From positions 62,001-126,000 of the forward strand of contig NZ_KB907309.1 in NCBI RefSeq assembly GCF_000381925.1: a stretch of DNA of 64,000 nt, in the 5' to 3' direction. The stretch is from Nocardia sp. BMG111209 (lineage in GTDB: Bacteria > Actinomycetota > Actinomycetes > Mycobacteriales > Mycobacteriaceae). The notes beneath the pieces are model-generated. The model worked only from the letters and a program-made list of their open reading frames with translations. It was not told where the DNA came from and ran no database searches. Position numbers and translations under genes: made by a program. Shown in pieces: positions 1 to 10,553 of the stretch (position 1 is the first letter of the stretch; the number at the start of each line of letters is the position of its first letter).

Positions 1-3000
1 ACCCTCGGACCGCAGCAGATCTGCAAGCCGCCGAACGGTTTTCAGCTCCTGAACCTGCGCGCTCTCGTCGCCGCGCATCGGACCGGACAGTGCGGCGCTC
101 AGATTCTCCAGCGCACGCAGCCGCGCCTGCATGGGCTGGAACCGGCCGGTGATCGCGCTGCTGAAACGATTGTTCAACCCGATCGCCTCGGCCAGCTGCT
201 CGTCTCGCACCCCGTCGGCCAGGAAGTTCACCAGTCCGGGGCTCGGGTGCTGCTCGTCGGCCACGACCACCGGGTGATCACCGATCGCCTGAGCGACCAT
301 CGGCGATTCGTCGACCCGGCCCGTCTCGGACGGCTCCACCCGCGTAGCCGTCGGCATGGCATCACCGAGCGAGTCCGTCGGCTGCAACGCCGGAGTCCCG
401 TGCGGCTGGACCGGCGCGGTTTCGGTCGGCTGCGACATCGAAGTACCGTGCGGCTGAACCGGTTCGGTTTCCGCGGCCTCGCCGGGCCGCAATACCGTGG
501 ATTCCGACGGCTGGATGATCGGCGACTGCGGCGATCGCAGCGACGTGTTGTCCACCGACTGCGCCGCCGGCGATCCGGGCTGATTCAGCGTCGTGGGCTG
601 CATCGGGTGGAATATCGGCGCCTCCGATGGATGCCGCACGGGAAAACCCGGTGATTCCGACAGCGCAAAGTTGACGGCCACCGCCTCCGGGGAATCGGAC
701 CGATCCGACCGCCCATCCAGCGACCGGGGTGAAACAGCGGTTGCCCACGGCGAATTCGGCTGCATCGGAGCCGGATGCGTCTGATTCCCGAGATCGGCCG
801 GCCGCTGGATCGGCGATTCTGGCGGTGACACCACCGACAGGTGCGACAGGGGCGGTGTCGTGGCAGCCGGCGGCGATACCACCGGAGATGTCGGCGACAC
901 CACCGATCCCACGGCGGGGGCGCCGGGCCGCGTCGGCACCGGCGCTTCGCGCTCCGGCACGGGCGGTTCCGACTCCGGTCCCAGCAGTTGCGACTCCCTC
1001 GGCGGCGGGTCGCGCTGAGTGTCGTCCTGCGCTGTGGGCACCACCAACGGCTGGATCGGCTGCGGGCGGACCTTACCGGAATGCTGGAGCTGCGGAACCA
1101 ATTCCCGCAGTTTGTCTTCCGACTCGCGCAGCGTCTGCTCGGTGGTCTCCGTCGGCGCCGCCTTGTGCGCCTCGACCGCATTCGTGTATCGGATGATCGC
1201 GGTCTTGACGTGACTCTGGTCCGTCTTCGCGTACAGATCGTCGTCGGCCGCGAGATAGTAACGGGCACTACCCTTCTGGCCACCGCGAGCGGCGCGGTTC
1301 TCGGCCTGGATGTCGAAGTCCCGCGACTCGGCGGACCGGCTGGTCATGATGACGTGCAGACCGCCGTGCCCCTCGCTCACCTCGTCGGTGATCGGGATGT
1401 CGACACCACGGCCACCCTGCCGGTTGATGACCAGCACCTTCCCGAGCGCACCCGCCTCGTGGAAGATCTTCTGCAAGTCGTCCTCGGCGGCGGCCCCGTG
1501 CTTCGCGAACCAGGACGCGTCGACGGCGATGTGGTCGACCCCCCGCTCGTCCAGCAGCTTCGACAGCTGCATGACCTCGCTGTTGCGGTTCGCGATGATC
1601 AACTGCGGCTGCCGGGTGGCCGCCTGTTTCTCGACGACGTCGTCGGCGATCATCTTGTGCTTCTCGGTGAGGTTCTCGGCTACTCGATCCGCCTCGACGT
1701 TCAGCTGGAGTTCCTTGTTACGCGGGATCTCCACGACGTCCGGCATGTTGAAGTTCTGCTTCAGCTCCTCCGCGACGCCCTTGGCGGTACCCGACGCGCC
1801 GGTCTTTTCGTCGTAGTGCTTCTCGGAGAACATCTCCGAGGCCGACAGCTCCTTGGAGCTCTTGGAGTCCGAGCGGATCGTCAGGTTGTGCTTCGCCTCG
1901 ACCGCCTGCGCCAGACCACCGTTCCAGCGGCTCTCGGTGGAGGTCTCGGGATCGAACATCACCTTGTGGGTGCTCTGATCGATGATCAGGACCCGGCCCT
2001 CGTGCACGATGTAGTGGTCGTTCTCCACGAACTCCATATCGGCCGAGGCGGCCATGTTGACCCGCCGCTCGACCTCGGGGGTCACCTCGCCGTCCCACAA
2101 CTCCGCGAGTTTCGCCCGCCCGCTCTCGGTCAGCACGGCGCGGCCGCCGATCTGCCCCTCGGTCCGGCCGAAGTCGGCGGGGGTGAACTTTCCGGAGTCG
2201 AGGTTCGTCTTCAGGAAGGTGCGCGCTTCGTGCACCGCCGCGATCGTCGCCGCGTCCGCGGGCTCCGCCGGGCCGTCCGACAGGATGTAGGTCGTGTCCG
2301 CGTGAACCAGCGCCTCGTCGATCTCATCGATCGCGGCGCGGCGGCCCGGCACGATATTCCCGCGCAGGTGGCCGAATCCGGCATCGTTCTGGGTGCCGAT
2401 GTAGATCGTCGATTTGCCCTCGGCCGGTTTGTCGTACGCCTTGTCCGGATTCATCCGGATGATGTCGAAACCGAGGGGCTCCAGGGTCTTCTTGTACAGA
2501 TCGAAGGCTTCCCGGGCGAGGCTGTCACGGGTGGTGAACACCTGCACCACCCGCAACTTCGACGACTTCATCATCGAGTCGGCGAGGAACACCAGGGTCT
2601 TACCCTCACCCGCGGCCATATCGATCGGTCCGTGCTGCATAGCGAGTGTGGCCATGACCTGTGTCGCGCGCAGGGTTTTACCGGTCTCGCGGCGGATCAC
2701 CTCGACCGCGGCCGCCATCGACTCGTGCTCATTGCCGTGCTCGAGGGCGTTCTTGACGGCCGGGTAGAACTCCTCCTGGGACAGATCCTTCCAGCCGTGC
2801 TTGGCGTGGTTGTCCAGCACCTGCTGGGCCTCGGCCATGAAATCCCGTGGCGGCGCTGTCGGTTCGGATTCGTCGTGCGGGCTCGACTCGTCGTGCCCGC
2901 CCGGAGTCGAATGCGGGGACTTCTCGTCGCTCGCGGCCTCGGTGACCCGCTTGCCGTTGTAGTCGTAATGCTCGAAGCTGTCGGCCTTTTCGACACCGCC

Positions 3001-6000
3001 CAGGGTGTTGTTCACCAGGTCCTTCACCCGGCCGCGGTCCGGGACGTACGCGCCGGAGTGGTCGGTGACCGACTGCAGCACACCGTGGTGGACCTCGGCG
3101 GTCGCGGCGGTGTGCACGCCCAACTTCTCGAACGCCTGGTGGGTCCGTACCCAGCCCAGATCCGGTGCCAGGTACATGTTGTCGTTCATGTCCCGGATCA
3201 GCATGTGCTGCCGGGTGCGGGTCGGCCAGCGGGTGGCCGGGGAGTCCGAGGTGTGCACCAGCTTGCCGGTGCTCGCGCTGTACAGCTTGCCGTCGTGCAC
3301 GACGACCCGGAACTGCTCGGCCTCCCGTTCGTTCAGGAACAGCGGTTCCGGGAATCCCGTGCCGGGCTTGCCGTCCGGACGATTGCGCAACGGCTGCGGG
3401 CTCTCGCCCTCGTGCGCGGTCTCCTCGTGCCGCGGCGGCACGATCTCCTCGGTCTTGTCGAAATGCACCTCGCGGTTCCCGTGGTTCCGGTCGAAAGCCT
3501 GGGACAGCCAACGCAACAGCCGTCCCACCCCGGGAATGCGGAGCAGCATCTCCTTCGCCACCGAACCGGTGCTGCGGTGGATGTCGCCCGAAGCGTCGGT
3601 GCTGTGCGTCTTCTGGCTGCGCTCCGGCCCGGCACTGTCCTTCCAGGACGGCTTCCGGGGCCGGTTGACTTCCGACGGCGGCCGATGCTCCTCGCGCGAC
3701 GGGTCGGCGCCGGACTTCCGATCTCCGGACCGACTCGAATGCCCGCCGGCGGGTCTGATCGGTTCCGAGGTGACCGAACGATGTTCGTCGGCCAGGGTCC
3801 GCACGGTGGTGATGCCGTGGTCGTCCAGCAGGATCGCCAGGCCCGCGAGACCGCTGGGATTCGACTTGCCGAAGCTCTGCACGGGATTGCCGTCGTGGTC
3901 GAAGACCTGCACCCGATGCTCGTCGATCCGGGCGGTCAGCCGGTGGTGCCCGGTATCACCGAGCAGCGCGGTGCCCTCGAATTCCGGTAGCTCACGGACG
4001 AATTCGGCGGGGTTGCGCTCGACCGTCGGCCGCTCGCCACCCAGCGTGACCTCGGACCACGGCCGGCCCGTGACCGGAGGCTCGGAATGACCGGAGGCGA
4101 TCGAGGCGCGTTCGTCGCCGGTTCCCTTGCCGCCGGTGGTCGAATGATCGTCCTCGAGGCCGGTTCTCGTGGCCACACTCGGTCGCTGGTCATCGACGCT
4201 CGACCGCAGCGACCGGCTGCCGGTCGAGGACTCGGGTTCGTCGCGCTTCCCGAGATTCCGGGGCGCCTCCGGCGGAGGGGTCGGTTTGCCCGGCGTCCGG
4301 TCGACGGTCCGGGCCGGATCGTCGCGATCCCGCAGGCGCGAATCGTCGTTGGACCGCGATTGATTACCGCGCTGGTCGTCGGACCGCAGTTGGTTACCAC
4401 GCTGGTCGTCGTTGGACCGCAGCGGATTACCACGCTCGTCGTCGGAGCGCAGCGGATTACCACGTTCGTCGTCGTTGGGGCGCAGCGGATTTCCGCGCCG
4501 GTCGGAGCGGTTCTGCGTCACCACATCGTCACCGGTCTGCTTGACCGGCACCGATTGCTCGGTATCGGTCTCGCGCCGCGTGGTGCCGGGTGTGCTCGTA
4601 CTCTCGGCGCGGCGGGCGCTGACCGCCGGACTCGCCTCGGTCGAATTCGACGATGAGGCCGCACGATTCGGCCCGGACGCACCGAGCCCCGTCCGCTCCT
4701 GTTGTGCCGGCGGCGACTCCGGGGACGTGGTGGTCGACCGAGACTGGTTCGTCTGCCCGGGAACGCTGTCCTGCGAGCGGACACCATTCTGGCCGCCGAG
4801 ATCGTTGCGGGACGCAGCCGGCGCCTGCGTGACGGAATCGTTGCTCGTCACCGACGCGGGCGACTGCTCGCGCACCGGCTCGTTCTGTCCCCCAACGGTT
4901 CCCGACCGGCCCCCGGTGCCGCCGAGCGCATCGGTACCGGAACGATTTCCGGTGATCGCCCCACCGTTCGTCTCGACGACCGGGTCGGTCGGCGACTGGT
5001 ACTCGGATGCTCCGGAACGACTTCCGGTCTCGACCCGGCTGGAACCGCCGGTGAGCGCCGGATCGTCCACCACGGAAGCGCTGGTGCCGGAGCGATTACC
5101 GTTGGTGGCGACGACGACGCCGTTACCGCCGACACCGTTGCCACCGGTGCCGCGATTGCCGCCGAGCGTATCGCCGTTCTGGCCGCCGAGTCCGTTCGAG
5201 CCGCCGGTCCCGTTCGTGCTGTTCGATCCACCCGGGCCGGAAGACCCGCCCGACCCGCTCGCTCCGCCGACCACCGGTTTCTCCGGCGCTGTCACCGTGA
5301 GGGATTCGGGCCGCGGACTGCCCGCGCCCACGATCGGCTCGTGCTCGACCGCGATCTTCGGCATCTCGACCTGCGGCACATGCACATTCCCGGCGGTCAT
5401 CCGGTATCCGCGGACACCGCCGGACATCGCACCGGCCACACCGCCGAGAATGCCGACGGTATTCAGCTGGAATTGCCCGCCGTTGAACGGCATCGCGCCG
5501 ACCGAGCCACCGAGCATGCCACCGACACCGCCGCCGAGGCCGAAGACCACGTTCTCGGTGATCGCACGGGCCCGGCCGCCGAACTGGTTCTCCATCGCGT
5601 TGCCGAGGGTCCGGCTGAAGGTCTTGCTCAGCACCTTGCCGACGCCGTAGCCGAAGGCGCCGCCCAGCGCACCCGCGGTGGTGGCCATGCCGAATTCGTT
5701 CCAGTCGAACGACTTCCGATGATGTTGCGCGATCTGGATCAGCTGGATCAACGCGTCGGTGACCGCCTGGGTGACCGCGCCGATCGCCGCCGCTTTGATG
5801 ATCTCCATCGCGATCCGGCGCGCGATCATCAGTGCCGCACGGGTCGCCGCGATGTCCGCGGCCTCCACCGCCGGTGCGGCCGGCCCGGCCAGGAACGCCC
5901 AGGACAGATCGATCAGCAGGATCGCCAGTCCGACGATGATCTGAATCTTGTTGGACTGGATCGCACAACCGACCTGGTCGACCGAATCCGCCATATCGTT

Positions 6001-6288
6001 CAGCGATTTCGCGACGGCCTGCAGCGACTGCTTGCTGGAGTCGTCGGTGATACCCTTCAGCGTCGACAGCATCGTGTCCCGGCCCGGGCCGGACACATAC
6101 GCGCCCTCGATCGCCTTCTCGATCGTCACGACCTGGGACACCAGATCCGACTTCCCGCCCGAGATCGCCTTGGCCGCTTCGCGCCAGACCTCGGCGAGGG
6201 CGAACATCTTGTCCTCGTCGCCCTTCGGCCACGCCGAACCCGCCAGATAGGAGACCGGCTGTAGGGCGGGGGGTAGGTCGATACTCAC
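1..6288 (-). CDS. Giant CpnT-like/WXG100-like N-terminal protein with SecA-like ATPase domain (C-terminus outside window)
   Basis: One uninterrupted frame from GTG at 6288 (an in-frame stop lies just upstream) to the window edge, at least 2096 residues. The N-terminus MSIDLPPALQPVSYLAG followed by AWPKGDED and VWREAA is the WXG100-like domain found at the front of CpnT-type T7SS substrates. Residues about 115-300 hold hydrophobic and glycine-rich helices. Residues about 330-900 are Ser/Thr/Asn/Pro-rich linker with an RGNPLRSDD repeat. A SecA-type motor core follows: Walker A AAGEGKT (about 1225-1231), Walker B DEIDEAL (about 1321-1327), GGRGVDIP (about 1625) and RAARGGQKGSARYYL (about 1645), which mirrors SecA GRSGRQGDPGSSRFYL. 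The end is again Pro/Ser-rich. Inference: a type VII-secreted polymorphic effector or self-transporting protein; any toxin domain would lie beyond the edge. No immunity gene is visible upstream. Confidence 0.85.
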   Translation of the reverse strand, partial: MSIDLPPALQPVSYLAGSAWPKGDEDKMFALAEVWREAAKAISGGKSDLVSQVVTIEKAIEGAYVSGPGRDTMLSTLKGITDDSSKQSLQAVAKSLNDMADSVDQVGCAIQSNKIQIIVGLAILLIDLSWAFLAGPAAPAVEAADIAATRAALMIARRIAMEIIKAAAIGAVTQAVTDALIQLIQIAQHHRKSFDWNEFGMATTAGALGGAFGYGVGKVLSKTFSRTLGNAMENQFGGRARAITENVVFGLGGGVGGMLGGSVGAMPFNGGQFQLNTVGILGGVAGAMSGGVRGYRMTAGNVHVPQVEMPKIAVEHEPIVGAGSPRPESLTVTAPEKPVVGGASGSGGSSGPGGSNSTNGTGGSNGLGGQNGDTLGGNRGTGGNGVGGNGVVVATNGNRSGTSASVVDDPALTGGSSRVETGSRSGASEYQSPTDPVVETNGGAITGNRSGTDALGGTGGRSGTVGGQNEPVREQSPASVTSNDSVTQAPAASRNDLGGQNGVRSQDSVPGQTNQSRSTTTSPESPPAQQERTGLGASGPNRAASSSNSTEASPAVSARRAESTSTPGTTRRETDTEQSVPVKQTGDDVVTQNRSDRRGNPLRPNDDERGNPLRSDDERGNPLRSNDDQRGNQLRSDDQRGNQSRSNDDSRLRDRDDPARTVDRTPGKPTPPPEAPRNLGKRDEPESSTGSRSLRSSVDDQRPSVATRTGLEDDHSTTGGKGTGDERASIASGHSEPPVTGRPWSEVTLGGERPTVERNPAEFVRELPEFEGTALLGDTGHHRLTARIDEHRVQVFDHDGNPVQSFGKSNPSGLAGLAILLDDHGITTVRTLADEHRSVTSEPIRPAGGHSSRSGDRKSGADPSREEHRPPSEVNRPRKPSWKDSAGPERSQKTHSTDASGDIHRSTGSVAKEMLLRIPGVGRLLRWLSQAFDRNHGNREVHFDKTEEIVPPRHEETAHEGESPQPLRNRPDGKPGTGFPEPLFLNEREAEQFRVVVHDGKLYSASTGKLVHTSDSPATRWPTRTRQHMLIRDMNDNMYLAPDLGWVRTHQAFEKLGVHTAATAEVHHGVLQSVTDHSGAYVPDRGRVKDLVNNTLGGVEKADSFEHYDYNGKRVTEAASDEKSPHSTPGGHDESSPHDESEPTAPPRDFMAEAQQVLDNHAKHGWKDLSQEEFYPAVKNALEHGNEHESMAAAVEVIRRETGKTLRATQVMATLAMQHGPIDMAAGEGKTLVFLADSMMKSSKLRVVQVFTTRDSLAREAFDLYKKTLEPLGFDIIRMNPDKAYDKPAEGKSTIYIGTQNDAGFGHLRGNIVPGRRAAIDEIDEALVHADTTYILSDGPAEPADAATIAAVHEARTFLKTNLDSGKFTPADFGRTEGQIGGRAVLTESGRAKLAELWDGEVTPEVERRVNMAASADMEFVENDHYIVHEGRVLIIDQSTHKVMFDPETSTESRWNGGLAQAVEAKHNLTIRSDSKSSKELSASEMFSEKHYDEKTGASGTAKGVAEELKQNFNMPDVVEIPRNKELQLNVEADRVAENLTEKHKMIADDVVEKQAATRQPQLIIANRNSEVMQLSKLLDERGVDHIAVDASWFAKHGAAAEDDLQKIFHEAGALGKVLVINRQGGRGVDIPITDEVSEGHGGLHVIMTSRSAESRDFDIQAENRAARGGQKGSARYYLAADDDLYAKTDQSHVKTAIIRYTNAVEAHKAAPTETTEQTLRESEDKLRELVPQLQHSGKVRPQPIQPLVVPTAQDDTQRDPPPRESQLLGPESEPPVPEREAPVPTRPGAPAVGSVVSPTSPVVSPPAATTPPLSHLSVVSPPESPIQRPADLGNQTHPAPMQPNSPWATAVSPRSLDGRSDRSDSPEAVAVNFALSESPGFPVRHPSEAPIFHPMQPTTLNQPGSPAAQSVDNTSLRSPQSPIIQPSESTVLRPGEAAETEPVQPHGTSMSQPTETAPVQPHGTPALQPTDSLGDAMPTATRVEPSETGRVDESPMVAQAIGDHPVVVADEQHPSPGLVNFLADGVRDEQLAEAIGLNNRFSSAITGRFQPMQARLRALENLSAALSGPMRGDESAQVQELKTVRRLADLLRSEG
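4339..4500 (-). repeat. Tandem 10-11 codon repeat inside the giant protein
   Basis: Five imperfect copies of a 30-33 bp unit encode RGNPLR(P/S)(N)DD-E/Q units at about residues 597-652, in the disordered linker between the N-terminal domain and the SecA-like core. Copies differ mostly at silent or conservative positions. This looks like slippage or recombination expansion of a charged spacer. Confidence 0.8.
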
Positions 6289-6473
6289 GACTCACACCCG
6301 TAGACGACCGAAGTCACGGGTCCTCCAAGCAAGTCGAGCCGTACGGCAGGTCTTCAGCAGCGTCGTGACAATCAATCAAAACGATAATTCACTTCATGGC
6401 GTCTGTGCGACCCGAGCCGCCACGCCGACCGGGAATTGGTCCGGCGTTCACCGGGCTGCGATGATATCGCGTC

Positions 6474-6917
6474 GTGCGAGTGCTGGTGCAACGAGCGAGT
6501 TCGGCGCAGGTGGTCGTCGACGGCGAGGTCGTCGGCCGGATCGATCCGGCCGCCGCCGGTGCGCCACACGGCCTGGTCACCCTGGTCGGCATCACCCACA
6601 CCGATACCGCGGCGATCGTGAAGGCGCTGGCGGACAAGGTGTTCCGGCTGCGCATCCTGGCCGGCGAACGGTCCGCGGCCGATCTGGGCGCACCCATTCT
6701 GGTCGTGAGCCAATTCACGCTCTACGCCGATACCGCGAAGGGCCGCCGGCCGTCCTGGTCGGCGGCCGCGCCGGGCCCGATCGCCGAGCCGCTGGTCGAT
6801 CTGTTCGCCGCGACGTTGCGCGACCTCGGCGCGCCGGTCGCCACCGGCCGCTTCGGCGCCCATATGGCCGTGACCCTGGTCAACGACGGACCGGTCACCC
6901 TACTGCTGGAATCGTGA
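6474..6917 (+). CDS. dtd: D-aminoacyl-tRNA deacylase
   Basis: 147 residues, the full length of the DTD family. The enzyme hydrolyses D-aminoacyl (and glycyl) esters mischarged on tRNA in the cytoplasm. Family motifs are visible: [13 protein letters not shown] at the start, SQFTLYAD in the middle, KGRRPSW just after it (the Gly-cisPro-bearing region is near the C-terminal motif) and [11 protein letters not shown] at the end. Start is GTG at 6474. It is divergent from the giant secreted protein, with 185 bp between them, and is not obviously coupled to another gene. A standard housekeeping gene with nothing unusual in it. Confidence 0.95.
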   Translation: MRVLVQRASSAQVVVDGEVVGRIDPAAAGAPHGLVTLVGITHTDTAAIVKALADKVFRLRILAGERSAADLGAPILVVSQFTLYADTAKGRRPSWSAAAPGPIAEPLVDLFAATLRDLGAPVATGRFGAHMAVTLVNDGPVTLLLES

Positions 6918-7065
6918 ATACCCAGCGGATTTACCGGCCCGTTGTGAAATATCCAGGGGCCCGGAGCCGCTCGGCGTGTCGCCGGAAAACCACGGGAATA
7001 CTGGGCAGGGCACTCAGTACTCGAACACGATGCCCGCCGCCCCGGCGCGGCCAGGAAGAACGAAC

Positions 7066-7275
7066 ATGCGCAAGCTTACCGAGCCCGTCACAGCTCCCCC
7101 GTCCACGGAGATTCTCGACTTCTTCGGCAAGTGCCCGGAATGTGGTTACCCCGCACGGGCATCCGCCACACCCAGTAGTCCCGGCACCGTGGTCGCCGAC
7201 TGTGATCGTCCGTGCGGATGGTCCGGTACGGTCCCCTTGACGACCATGACCCGCCACACCCGAGGACGGGCCTGA
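7066..7275 (+). CDS. Small zinc-ribbon-like protein of unknown function
   Basis: 69 residues starting at ATG 7066, placed by AGGAAG at 7053-7058; a longer frame upstream lacks a comparable ribosome site. Four cysteines are arranged as CPEC ... CDRPC, a Cx2C-x17-Cx3C pattern that could bind one zinc ion. The N-terminus TEPVTAPPSTEILDFFGKCPECG resembles short uncharacterised actinobacterial proteins. No catalytic motif, signal peptide or membrane helix is seen. It follows dtd by about 150 bp and is convergent with map. Function is not assigned. Confidence 0.7.
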   Translation: MRKLTEPVTAPPSTEILDFFGKCPECGYPARASATPSSPGTVVADCDRPCGWSGTVPLTTMTRHTRGRA

Positions 7276-7335
7276 TCCACGCCGAGCACGGTGTCCGGAT
7301 GCGCGGCCGTCGTCGGTGACAGCCGATCCGGCGCG

Positions 7336-8136
7336 CTATTCGGGTCGCGGCGTCAGAATGCGCGGACCGTCCTCGGTGACGGCGACCGTATGTTCCCAGT
7401 GCGCCGCACGGCTGTTGTCGACGGTCACGACGGTCCAGCCGTCGTCGAGTTCCCGGGTCTGGGTGGTGCCGAGGGTCAGCATCGGCTCGATCGCCAGCAC
7501 CGAACCCACCCGCAGCAGCGGGCCCTTACCCGGTGTGCCCTCGTTGGGCAGATACGGATCCATGTGCATCTCGCGGCCGATGGCGTGACCGCCGTAGCCC
7601 TCGACGATGCCGTAGGCGCGGCCGTGCGTCCGCTCGGCCGCGCGGGTGCCCAGCTCGATCGCGTGCGAGACGTCGTAGAGGCGGTTACCGGGCACCATCG
7701 CCTCGATACCCGCCTCCATCGACAATCGGGTCGCGTCGCTGAGCAGCTGGTCGGCGTCGATGATCTCGCCGATGCCGAAGGTCCAGGCCGAATCGCCGTG
7801 CCAGCCCTCGAGAATGGCGCCGCAGTCGATCGACAGCAGGTCACCCTCGGCCAGCACCTGATCCGCGGTCGGAATCCCGTGCACCACAACCTGATTCACC
7901 GAGGCGCAGATCGAGGCCGGGAAACCGTGGTAGCCCTTGAAGGAGGGCACCGCGTGCGCGTCGCGGATGATCTGCTCCGCGACCTCGTCCAGCTCGAGCA
8001 GGGAGACGCCCGGCTTCGCGGCCGCCCGCACCGCCACCAGCGCCCGGCCCACGACGGCGCCGGCGGCGGCCATCGCGTCCAGTTCACCGGCGGTGCGGAA
8101 CGGCACCACCTTCTTCTGCTTGCGGCCGAAGACCAT
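7336..8136 (-). CDS. map: Methionine aminopeptidase, type I
   Basis: 266 residues. Removes the initiator methionine from nascent proteins with a dinuclear metal centre. Metal ligands are readable: D in LSIDCGA, D in GWHGDSAW, H in [13 protein letters not shown] in LAIEPM and E in HWEHTVAVT. It begins 5 bp after the adk stop and is the last gene of the spc-secY-adk-map block, a typical actinobacterial order. The short N-terminal [10 protein letters not shown] extension is basic and lacks a zinc-finger, as expected for the short class. Confidence 0.97.
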   Translation of the reverse strand: MVFGRKQKKVVPFRTAGELDAMAAAGAVVGRALVAVRAAAKPGVSLLELDEVAEQIIRDAHAVPSFKGYHGFPASICASVNQVVVHGIPTADQVLAEGDLLSIDCGAILEGWHGDSAWTFGIGEIIDADQLLSDATRLSMEAGIEAMVPGNRLYDVSHAIELGTRAAERTHGRAYGIVEGYGGHAIGREMHMDPYLPNEGTPGKGPLLRVGSVLAIEPMLTLGTTQTRELDDGWTVVTVDNSRAAHWEHTVAVTEDGPRILTPRPE

Positions 8137-8141
8137 TCGCG

Positions 8142-8687
8142 TCAGCGACCCAGGGCGCGCAGCACTCGGGCGTTGACCTCGTCGACCTCGCCGACACCCT
8201 CGACGGCCACGATCGCCCCGTCGTAGTGCTGCAGCAGGGGCTCGGTCTCCTCGCGGTACACCCGCATCCGGTTGCGGATGACGGCCTCGGTGTCGTCGGC
8301 GCGGCCACGGCCGAGCATGCGCTGCACCACCACGTCGTCGGCGACCTCGAAGCTGATCACGGCGTCGAGCTCGTGCCCGGACTCCTTCAGCATCTTCTCC
8401 AGTGCCTCCGCCTGATCGACGGTGCGCGGGTAGCCGTCCAGCACGAAACCGTTGACGGCGTCGGGCTCGGCGATGCGCGCCTCGACCATGCGGTTGGTCA
8501 CCTCGCTGGGGACCAGATCGCCGGCGTCGAGAAACTTCTTCGCCTCCAGGCCCAGCGCGGTCTCCTGGGAGATGTTCGCGCGGAACAGGTTCCCGGTGGA
8601 GATGTGCGGCACACCCAGCTGGTCCGACAGCAATTCGGCCTGTGTGCCCTTGCCGGCACCCGGTGGCCCGAGCAGTACGAGTCTCAC
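8142..8687 (-). CDS. adk: Adenylate kinase
   Basis: 181 residues. Interconverts ATP+AMP and 2 ADP. P-loop [10 protein letters not shown] at residues 7-16, AMP-binding STGNLFR and DGYPRTVDQ, and the LID Arg motif GRGRADDT. It is the short form without the zinc LID insert, as usual in actinobacteria. Start is GTG at 8687, overlapping the secY stop in a GTGA junction, so translation is probably coupled to secY. Confidence 0.97.
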   Translation of the reverse strand: MRLVLLGPPGAGKGTQAELLSDQLGVPHISTGNLFRANISQETALGLEAKKFLDAGDLVPSEVTNRMVEARIAEPDAVNGFVLDGYPRTVDQAEALEKMLKESGHELDAVISFEVADDVVVQRMLGRGRADDTEAVIRNRMRVYREETEPLLQHYDGAIVAVEGVGEVDEVNARVLRALGR

Positions 8688-10003
8688 TTGAGGAACCCTT
8701 CGTAATTTCTGTTCATCAGTTGGCTCTCGATCTGTTTGACAGTATCGAGGCCCACGCTCACGACGATGAGGACCGCGGTACCGCCGAACGGCAGGTTCGA
8801 CGCGCCACCGCCGGCGCCGATGTGCAGCAACAGGTTCGGCAGCACCGCCACCGCGCCCAGGTAGATCGAGCCGGGCAGCAGCAGGCGGCTGAGTACCTTG
8901 CTCAGGTAATCGGCGGTCTTGTCACCGGGGCGGTAGCCCGGGATGAAGCCGCCGAACTTCTTCATCTCGTCGGCACGCTCCCGCGGATTGAACGTGATCT
9001 CCACATAGAAGTAGGTGAAGAAGACGATCAGGATGAAGTAGATCGCGACGTAGACGGGGTTCCCCGGGTTCACCAGGTACTTCTGGATGATCTCCTGCCA
9101 CCAGCTGGGCTTCGTCGACCCCTTCTGGGTCAACTGGGCGACCAGGTTCGGCAGGTACAGCAGTGAGGACGCGAAGATGACCGGGATCACGCCGGCCTGG
9201 TTGACCTTCAGCGGCAGATAGGTCGAACTGCCGCCGTACTGCTTGCGTCCCACGATCTGTCTGGCGTATTGCACCGGCACCCGGCGCTGGCCCATCTCGA
9301 TGAAGATGACGCCGACGATCACCACGAACGCCGCCGCGCAGACCAGACCGAAGATCAGGCCGCCGCGGCTGTCCAGGATCGACTTGCCCTCACCGGGGAT
9401 GCGCGCCGCGATACCGGCGAAGATCAGCAGCGACATGCCGTTGCCCACACCACGTTCGGTGATCTGCTCGCCGAACCACATGACCAGCGCCGCGCCGGAG
9501 GTCATCACCAGCACGATGATGATCATGCCGAAAACGCTGGTGTCGGCCAGGATGTCCTGCGGGCAGCCGCGCAGCAGCTGGCCGCGGGCGGCGAGCGCCA
9601 CCAGGCCGGTGGCCTGCAGCACCGCCAGCGCGACGGCCAGGTAGCGCGTGTACTGGGTCATCTTGTTCTGACCGGCCTGGCCCTCCTTGCGCAACTCCTC
9701 GAAGCGCGGGATGACCACCGTCAGCAGCTGAATGATGATGCTCGCCGTGATGTACGGCATGATGCCGATCGCGAATACCGACAGCTGCAACAGCGCACCG
9801 CCGGAGAACATGTTGATCAGCTGATAGATACCCGCCGAATCACCGCCGGAGACGATGTCGATACAGGTGCGCACCGCCTTGTAGTTCACCCCTGGCGAGG
9901 GCAGGGACGCGCCGATGCGATACAGCGCGATCAGGCCCAGCGTGAAGAGAATCTTCCGCCGTAAGTCCGGTGTCCGGAAGGCCGACGCGAAGGCGGAAAG
10001 CAC
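8684..10003 (-). CDS. secY: Preprotein translocase subunit SecY
   Basis: 439 residues. Channel subunit of the SecYEG translocon in the cytoplasmic membrane. Start taken as GTG 10003 ([19 protein letters not shown]) because an AGGAGG sits 6-7 bp upstream; the frame is open further up to 10084 but has no such site. Family features include the plug/TM2 segment [31 protein letters not shown] and the C-terminal [20 protein letters not shown]. About ten hydrophobic helices are expected. It lies between rplO (103 bp upstream) and adk (overlap). Confidence 0.97.
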   Translation of the reverse strand: MLSAFASAFRTPDLRRKILFTLGLIALYRIGASLPSPGVNYKAVRTCIDIVSGGDSAGIYQLINMFSGGALLQLSVFAIGIMPYITASIIIQLLTVVIPRFEELRKEGQAGQNKMTQYTRYLAVALAVLQATGLVALAARGQLLRGCPQDILADTSVFGMIIIVLVMTSGAALVMWFGEQITERGVGNGMSLLIFAGIAARIPGEGKSILDSRGGLIFGLVCAAAFVVIVGVIFIEMGQRRVPVQYARQIVGRKQYGGSSTYLPLKVNQAGVIPVIFASSLLYLPNLVAQLTQKGSTKPSWWQEIIQKYLVNPGNPVYVAIYFILIVFFTYFYVEITFNPRERADEMKKFGGFIPGYRPGDKTADYLSKVLSRLLLPGSIYLGAVAVLPNLLLHIGAGGGASNLPFGGTAVLIVVSVGLDTVKQIESQLMNRNYEGFLK

Positions 10004-10106
10004 AGATCCTCCTGGCAAACGACATGGGGGGAAAGACGGCAAGCGATACTTGCACTCTAACAGCGACGCCGGACGGGCTCTCACCCGTCCGACGTCGAGT
10101 TACCTG

Positions 10107-10553
10107 TCAGGCCAGTTCGGTGGCGGTGCCGCCGGCCGCGGTGATCTTCTCCTTGGCGGAGCCGGAGAATTTGTCGGCGCTGACCTGGACGGCCACCCCG
10201 ATCTCACCCTCGCCGAGAACCTTCACGAGCTCGTTCTTGCGGACCAGGCCCGCGGCGACCAGTTCGGACTTGCCGATGGCGCCGCCGGCGGGGAAACGCT
10301 CGGCGATATCGCCGACGTTCACCACCTGGTACTCGGTGCGGAACGGGTTGGTGAAGCCCTTCAACTTGGGCAGCCGCATATGAATCGGCATCTGACCGCC
10401 CTCGAATGCGGGCGAGACATTCTTACGGGCCTTCGTACCCTTGGTACCGCGGCCCGCGGTCTTACCCTTCGAGCCCTCACCGCGACCGACGCGGATCTTC
10501 TCGGTCTTGGCGCCCGGCGCCGGACGCAGGTGATGGAGTTTGATGACGGTCAT
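10107..10553 (-). CDS. rplO: 50S ribosomal protein L15
   Basis: 148 residues. 23S rRNA-binding protein of the large subunit. The N-terminal [20 protein letters not shown] and the Gly/Lys-rich [14 protein letters not shown] stretch are diagnostic, as is [18 protein letters not shown]. Start ATG 10553 overlaps the rpmD stop (ATGA). Part of the distal spc operon. Confidence 0.98.
   Translation of the reverse strand: MTVIKLHHLRPAPGAKTEKIRVGRGEGSKGKTAGRGTKGTKARKNVSPAFEGGQMPIHMRLPKLKGFTNPFRTEYQVVNVGDIAERFPAGGAIGKSELVAAGLVRKNELVKVLGEGEIGVAVQVSADKFSGSAKEKITAAGGTATELA

Noticed and set aside
841..3990. Long open frame on the plus strand opposite the giant SecA-like gene
   Set aside because: It is antisense to a frame with clear SecA motifs; its Arg/Val/Leu-rich product is the usual high-GC mirror.
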